A program made the position numbers and the translations under genes. This document shows positions 59,988-64,000 of a stretch of DNA of 64,000 nt, piece by piece. Within the stretch, counting starts at the first letter, position 1, and each line of letters begins with the position of its first letter. Under the pieces are notes generated by a model that saw only the letters and a list, made by a program, of their open reading frames with translations, was not told the DNA's origin and made no database searches. The stretch is from Legionella quinlivanii (GTDB lineage Bacteria; Pseudomonadota; Gammaproteobacteria; Legionellales; Legionellaceae), in assembly GCF_003265995.1 (NCBI RefSeq), contig NZ_MVJN01000001.1, positions 62,001-126,000 on the forward strand. The letters are read 5' to 3'.

Positions 59988-60710
59988 ATGAAAACATCAG
60001 GATTTACCCTCATTGAACTATTAATTGTTGTGGTGGTCATAGGAATTCTTGCCACCATTGCAGTTCCTGCTTATCAGGATTACACGATCAGATCGCGCGT
60101 CACTGAAGGGTTGAATTTAGCCAGTGCCGCAAAACTGGCAGTATCGGATACCACTCAGGTTAAAAACGGTGTGCTCCCGGCTGATAATAACGCGGCTGGG
60201 TACTCGCCTCCGGCGGCCACTCCTTCTGTTTCTTCCATTAACATTGCCAATGGCCTGATTACTATTGCCTATACCGCTTTAGCTGGCAATGGCACGATTA
60301 TACTTACCCCCACGGTACAGTCCGCAGGCGAAATTACCTGGGATTGCAGAGGAGGCACTCTTCTCGATAAATACCGCCCTCCTATTTGCCGTGGAGGGAA
60401 TGTGGCTCAGGGTGGAAGCAGCTCTGGAGGTGGAAATACCAGCTCTGGAAACTCTGGAAATAGCGGCGTTGGTCCAGGAAATAGCGGAGGAGCCGGCAAC
60501 AGCGAAAACTCAAATTATAATCAAAATCCAGGTAACAATGGTAACAATGGTAACAATGGTAACAATGGTAACAATGGCAACAATGGCAACAATGGCAACA
60601 ATGGCAACAATGGTAACAATGGTAACAACGGTAACAACGGGAATGGCATCAACAACGCCAATGAAAACGCCAGCTTTAACGAAAATACTAATGATAATTC
60701 CGGTAATTAG
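59988..60710 (+). CDS. Type IV pilin with long Gly-Asn-Asn C-terminal tail
   Basis: The 240-residue protein has the prepilin peptidase site KTSG|FTLIELL with Glu at +5 and the helix IVVVVIGILATIAVPAYQDY, so it enters a type IV pilus or pseudopilus. Residues to about 140 form a PilA/PilE-type globular head, with a cysteine pair WDCRGG and PPICRGG. The last 100 residues are unlike normal pilins: Ser/Gly/Asn-rich, with twelve GNN repeats at residues 182-217 encoded by 9-base units. Major pilins in Legionella are about 135-150 residues. The tail may be surface exposed. No pilus operon neighbours are visible. Confidence 0.85.
   Translation: MKTSGFTLIELLIVVVVIGILATIAVPAYQDYTIRSRVTEGLNLASAAKLAVSDTTQVKNGVLPADNNAAGYSPPAATPSVSSINIANGLITIAYTALAGNGTIILTPTVQSAGEITWDCRGGTLLDKYRPPICRGGNVAQGGSSSGGGNTSSGNSGNSGVGPGNSGGAGNSENSNYNQNPGNNGNNGNNGNNGNNGNNGNNGNNGNNGNNGNNGNNGNGINNANENASFNENTNDNSGN
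60531..60638 (+). repeat. Twelve-unit 9-bp tandem repeat inside the pilin gene
   Basis: Twelve consecutive units of ggtaacaat, with some ggcaacaat and ggtaacaac variants, are in frame and encode GNN twelve times. Since the unit is nine bases, copy-number change would lengthen or shorten the tail without shifting the frame. Confidence 0.97.
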
Positions 60711-60740
60711 ACTAGGCTCAAAGCAAGCAAGGAGGCCTCA

Positions 60741-60965
60741 ATGAGAAAGCTCGGTTTACTAGCAGGTTTTTTATTTGCAGCAGTTACCTATGCCGCGGAT
60801 GGGATCCCGGAAGTGCAGATTCAGGATCAGGATGCCGATCAGAGTCTTTGCGTACAAAAAATAGTACAAAAATGCATTAGCAAGTGTGACAGTGCCGGTG
60901 ATAAGGATTGCGTACAGCTTTGTAATGAAAATGCGAAAAACGAGTGCCGTCAGGCAGGTGAATAG
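60741..60965 (+). CDS. Small cysteine-rich secreted protein
   Basis: The 74-residue protein has a strong AGGAGG site, a signal peptide (LGLLAGFLFAAVTYAA) and a mature part with six cysteines in a regular order: LCVQKIVQKCISKCDS, then KDCVQLCNENAKNECRQ. The spacing suggests helical hairpins joined by three disulfides. It lies 30 bases after the pilin gene and is probably co-transcribed with it, so a role with the pilus or in the periplasm is possible. No family recognised. Confidence 0.7.
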   Translation: MRKLGLLAGFLFAAVTYAADGIPEVQIQDQDADQSLCVQKIVQKCISKCDSAGDKDCVQLCNENAKNECRQAGE

Positions 60966-60982
60966 AACCAAGCAACTAACCT

Positions 60983-61070
60983 GTTGGGCGCTTTCGCCCG
61001 ACATTTCTGCGAAACCATCTTATTCCCTTGATTTTGGTAAAAAATGAAATGTCGGGCGAAAGCGCCCGAC
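60983..61070. repeat. Palindromic repeat, family D
   Basis: Arms gttgggcgctttcgcccgac and the complementary gtcgggcgaaagcgcccgac, each extended by att/aat bases, flank a 41-base centre; each arm is itself a hairpin around the gcgctttcgc core. It lies between the convergent cysteine-rich gene and the M4 metalloprotease gene and could act as a bidirectional terminator. Confidence 0.88.
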
Positions 61071-61080
61071 CTACGGAATC

Positions 61081-62754
61081 TTACACTCCACAAACACTGG
61101 TATTAATCCCAACTTCCCCCATAACCGCTCTAACCAGATTCGCATCTTTTCCAAGATCATTTGCAGCGTAGATCACACCACAGGCTGCTTGTGTAAAATC
61201 CGTATTGGCTGTCCAGTAATGACTATTTGCCTGGATCATCAAATGATAGGCGTCTCTGATTGGCATTTTCTGTGACAATAGGAAAAAAGCCTTGTTGAAA
61301 ATACCGCTGGCGCTGTGAACAAGATAGCTTTGCCTTTCCATTGGATTAGGAAATTGTTTTTGAACCGATGCAAGTAATTCGGAATAGCTAATACGGCAAC
61401 TGGCCCCATTTTGCATGGCAACCGATCGATCCAGACAATCCGCGGAACTTCCATCCTCGGAAGGATTATCCATAAATCTTAAAGCCTTACCGTAAGAATC
61501 ACGCACCACTGTTTCTCCAATTCCCCAGGTTATCTCGCCGTTATTTGCATATACTCTGCTATATAATTGCGGATAAGTTTCGAGAAGATAAGCACGAGAA
61601 GCCTGTCCCGCCATGTCTGACATCGATTCATTCAAAGCACCTGATTCATCATGATATTCAAGCCCTGCATGCTGTTCCGTAAAGCCGTGGGTCACTTCAT
61701 GACCTGCAATGTCCAGGGAAACTAAAGGATAAAACTCATCGCCGTCACCAAATGACATGGTTTCTCCATCCCAGAAGGCGTTATCATAACTTTTGCCAAA
61801 ATGAACCCGCATAATTAAGGTCATCGGTCTGCCATCCACCTGCTGCAAGGCAGGCAGGCTGTACCAATTCTTATACATATCTACAATCATATGTCCAAAG
61901 TAGTACGCATCATTACGAGTCCCATAAGCACCATTAGTCCACTCTTCCTGATTATCGCCGCAAAGATATTGAAACGGACGCAGATTTCTATTATCCCAGT
62001 CCCATTTTGAATTTAGATCAACCAGACGCACCACACTATCATCCATAATGCAGCGTTCACCCTGTTGCGCCACTTCCAGGCCAGGCAATCCGTCTTTGCC
62101 ATACCAATATTCCTGAACTTTGCTATTCCCTCCCGCGCCAGTATCGGTGTAATTCTTAAGATTATTCCATTGGCTGATGATATTGCCGCGATGAGCATCG
62201 ATCAGATAGACTGGTTGAGCAGGCTGCTTCTCTATATTCAGAGTATTAAAACGGGTTAAGTAGACAAGTTGCGGTTCATTATTGTCGCTAATCCGAATCT
62301 GCAGCTCAATTTTTTCCTGCTGAATTTCAGCGCCTGGATTGGCACCAAGATATTCCTTTTTAGCCAGCTCGAGCGCATTGCTCCTACTGATGGAAGCTTG
62401 TACATCCAGCTCGATATCCTCAATAAGCTGGCCATTTACCTGTGCCTGCTGACCCATACGCACTGAAGAGGCATTGCTGCCGATAACGATGGCTTGCCCG
62501 CCAATAACCGGCAAACCCTTATAGTATTGCTGATACCGGCTTACGGTATTCTTTTTTTCAATGGATTCACTGATTATTTTAAGCTCATCAATCGAAGGTG
62601 AAGCGGCATTGACTGCCCGTTTATTTTTAAACTGCTTTTCCAGTTTAAACTGGCCCAGATTGGATAAAGGGGCGTGATGTAAGTTTATCACTTCGGCAGC
62701 GCTAACACCTAAGGGAATTGACAGCGAAGAAATAACAAGCAATCGTTTCAACAT
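61081..62754 (-). CDS. M4 family zinc metalloprotease (thermolysin-like)
   Basis: The 557-residue preproprotein has a signal peptide (RLLVISSLSIPLGVSA), an FTP/PepSY inhibitory propeptide to about residue 200, and a mature M4 domain with the zinc motif GHEVTHGFTEQHAGLEYH, the third ligand in GALNESMSDMAG, and a C-terminal helical half. It is of the type of Legionella ProA/Msp, a type II-secreted protease, but length and details do not let me say it is that gene rather than a paralogue. Autocatalytic removal of the propeptide is expected. Confidence 0.93.
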   Translation of the reverse strand: MLKRLLVISSLSIPLGVSAAEVINLHHAPLSNLGQFKLEKQFKNKRAVNAASPSIDELKIISESIEKKNTVSRYQQYYKGLPVIGGQAIVIGSNASSVRMGQQAQVNGQLIEDIELDVQASISRSNALELAKKEYLGANPGAEIQQEKIELQIRISDNNEPQLVYLTRFNTLNIEKQPAQPVYLIDAHRGNIISQWNNLKNYTDTGAGGNSKVQEYWYGKDGLPGLEVAQQGERCIMDDSVVRLVDLNSKWDWDNRNLRPFQYLCGDNQEEWTNGAYGTRNDAYYFGHMIVDMYKNWYSLPALQQVDGRPMTLIMRVHFGKSYDNAFWDGETMSFGDGDEFYPLVSLDIAGHEVTHGFTEQHAGLEYHDESGALNESMSDMAGQASRAYLLETYPQLYSRVYANNGEITWGIGETVVRDSYGKALRFMDNPSEDGSSADCLDRSVAMQNGASCRISYSELLASVQKQFPNPMERQSYLVHSASGIFNKAFFLLSQKMPIRDAYHLMIQANSHYWTANTDFTQAACGVIYAANDLGKDANLVRAVMGEVGINTSVCGV

Positions 62755-62817
62755 TGATAGCCCTATATGTACAAAAACACTACTTTATCAAATTCAGGTT
62801 AATGTGCAAATAAAATA

Positions 62818-62957
62818 GTAACTTCCCAGTTGTGGGTAAGTTTGATTTTAATTCAATCAAATCGTCTCAACGTCATCCTGAACGCAGTGAAGGATCTCTT
62901 GAATCTGGCTCAGTTCCAAGCAGTTTGAGATCCTTCGCTACGCTCAGGATGACGTAC
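62818..62957. repeat. Palindromic intergenic repeat, family A copy 3
   Basis: The core 62871-62957 matches copy 2 in arm order and centre, with cgtcatcctgaacgcagtga at the left and a right arm ending gctcaggatgacgtacctg. Upstream, gtaacttccca and a stretch ending aatcaaatcgtctcaacg match sequences flanking copy 2 but in inverted orientation. It lies between the metalloprotease gene and hutF. Confidence 0.88.
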
Positions 62958-62977
62958 CTGAAGAGCTCATAAAATAA

Positions 62978-64000
62978 TCAGTTTTTAAGTTTCAATTTTC
63001 CATTCATAACCACACCACGAATCGAGGTCTGATCGCAGCAATAAATCAGAGTGGATAGACGATTCTGTCGACTGGTTGATTCAAGCCGCGGGTGCTTATT
63101 ATTAATAACCAGACAATCCAGAAATGAACCCTTACTTAGAAAATCATATCCCCATGCTCCTTTTGCAAGTTGACCTCCTTTAAGCACCTGGTTGAATAAT
63201 ATATTGCCGCTATTACCTGCTTTACCCAGGCAAATCAAATTTCGTTTTCTGGCTAGTAAACGTTGTCCATAATCAAGCCAGCGCAACTCTTCAAAAGGGG
63301 AAAGGCCAATATGGCTGTCTGTGCCAATTGAGAAACATCCCTGATGCTCAAGATAGGGAATTAAAGGGAAGTAACCATCTCCCAAATTGCCTTCCGTTGA
63401 AGGACAGAGGACGACATTCGCTCCACTTAAAGCGAGCTGTTCTACTTCATACGGCACAAGATGAGTAGCATGCACCAGATTATAATGCTGATTTACTGCA
63501 ACCGAATTTAATAACCATTCAACAGGTCGTAATCCCAGCACTTGCATACATTGCTCAACTTCCCCCGTCTGCTCGGCAATGTGCATATGAACAGGAACAG
63601 TTTGGTCGATGGATTGACTGAGCTCAATAATTTGCTCAGGAGAAACAGCGCGAATGGAATGAATGCCTACTCCAATGTTCGCTCTCGAATAATGGCTGCA
63701 AGCGGCTTTTGAAGCCTCGTATAACTTCCAGTAATCATTCAGGCTTTTGGATATAAACCGTCTCTGCTCGGGCTTAGCCGGATTTTTTAAATCATATTGC
63801 TGGTATAAAACCGGAATCAGAGTAATTGCGATGCCTGCCTGCTGTGCGGCAGAGACGAGACGCTCTCCCATTTCCGCGAGATTTCCGTAAGGTTTTCCAT
63901 CCTTATCATGATGAAGATAATGAAACTCCACCACCGCCGTATACCCTTGTTGGACTAAGTCTCGATAGAGCCGAAAAGCAACGTCTTCCATTTTATCAGG
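62978..64000 (-). CDS. hutF: Formimidoylglutamate deiminase, 3' part
   Basis: HutF removes ammonia from N-formimino-L-glutamate in the histidine degradation route used by Pseudomonas-type bacteria. The visible part (at least 341 residues) has VVEFHYLHHDKDGKPY, HMHIAEQTGEVEQC and IGTDSHIGLSPFEELRWLDYGQRL, with the histidines and aspartate of an amidohydrolase metal site. The open frame continues past the window edge (codons for P-D-K before the first ATG), so the N-terminal 100 or so residues are missing here. Its last part is followed downstream by repeat A copy 3. Confidence 0.88.
   Translation of the reverse strand, partial: PDKMEDVAFRLYRDLVQQGYTAVVEFHYLHHDKDGKPYGNLAEMGERLVSAAQQAGIAITLIPVLYQQYDLKNPAKPEQRRFISKSLNDYWKLYEASKAACSHYSRANIGVGIHSIRAVSPEQIIELSQSIDQTVPVHMHIAEQTGEVEQCMQVLGLRPVEWLLNSVAVNQHYNLVHATHLVPYEVEQLALSGANVVLCPSTEGNLGDGYFPLIPYLEHQGCFSIGTDSHIGLSPFEELRWLDYGQRLLARKRNLICLGKAGNSGNILFNQVLKGGQLAKGAWGYDFLSKGSFLDCLVINNKHPRLESTSRQNRLSTLIYCCDQTSIRGVVMNGKLKLKN

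Noticed and set aside
60531-60638. Tandem repeat as a possible CRISPR array
   Set aside because: The units are nine contiguous coding bases with no spacers and are in frame in the pilin gene.

Overview
The window is chromosomal DNA from a Legionella species (Gammaproteobacteria). The best evidence is a Mip virulence-associated FKBP (12176-12877) that closely follows the remembered L. pneumophila Mip, a Legionella-type 65-residue CsrA (18641-18838), a 458-residue L-serine dehydratase ending in cysteine like the L. pneumophila enzyme, and several large eukaryotic-like or unrecognised proteins typical of Dot/Icm effector candidates. The species cannot be fixed by eye. Coding density is high, no gene-free stretch exceeds 300 bases, and most of the larger gaps contain short palindromic repeats.

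Layout. 1-2432: start of etfB (cut by the window edge), galU and ugd, which make UDP-glucose and UDP-glucuronate. 2450-10668: accessory stretch with an effector-like membrane protein, a GT-C glycosyltransferase, small secreted or unknown proteins, a 1079-residue protein ending in a probable clan CE (Ulp1-like) cysteine protease, and tRNA-Leu(CAA). 10699-21769: mostly core genes (ampG, mip, sdaA, tilS, accA, a phosphopantetheinyl transferase, birA, csrA, a WecA/MraY-family transferase, pgi). 21932-33974: a methyltransferase, a two-component RND efflux pump with a trailing SDR-like gene, then envelope-sugar genes (a CapD/WbpM-like dehydratase, an AftB-like GT-C protein and a UbiA-family protein like decaprenyl-phosphate phosphoribosyltransferase), then a second effector-like membrane protein. 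34081-46401: truD, nif3-like, murA, ibaG and mlaBCDEF on the minus strand, divergent from kdsD-kdsC-lptC-lptA-lptB-trpG-trpD-trpC. 46461-50069: two same-frame ORFs separated by one TGA, the first with an ankyrin-like segment and the second with a RasGEF-like domain, probably one split effector gene. 50277-64000: metabolic and envelope genes (acyl-CoA dehydrogenase, hemerythrin, zinc alcohol dehydrogenase, CDF transporter, YkuD_2 L,D-transpeptidase, patatin lipase, phytanoyl-CoA dioxygenase-like protein), a type IV pilin with a long Gly-Asn-Asn tail, a small cysteine-rich secreted protein, an M4 metalloprotease and the 3' part of hutF.

Functional themes. Cell envelope building dominates: nucleotide sugars (galU, ugd, pgi), polyprenyl-linked sugar transfer, murein (murA, ampG, YkuD_2), phospholipid transport (mla), KDO synthesis and LPS transport (kds, lpt). 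accA, the phosphopantetheinyl transferase and birA together serve fatty-acid synthesis. Host-interaction candidates are the clan CE protease, the ankyrin/RasGEF pair, the two hydrophobic-core proteins, Mip and the secreted protease. At least four families of palindromic intergenic repeats are present, one of them in three copies with a conserved polarity.
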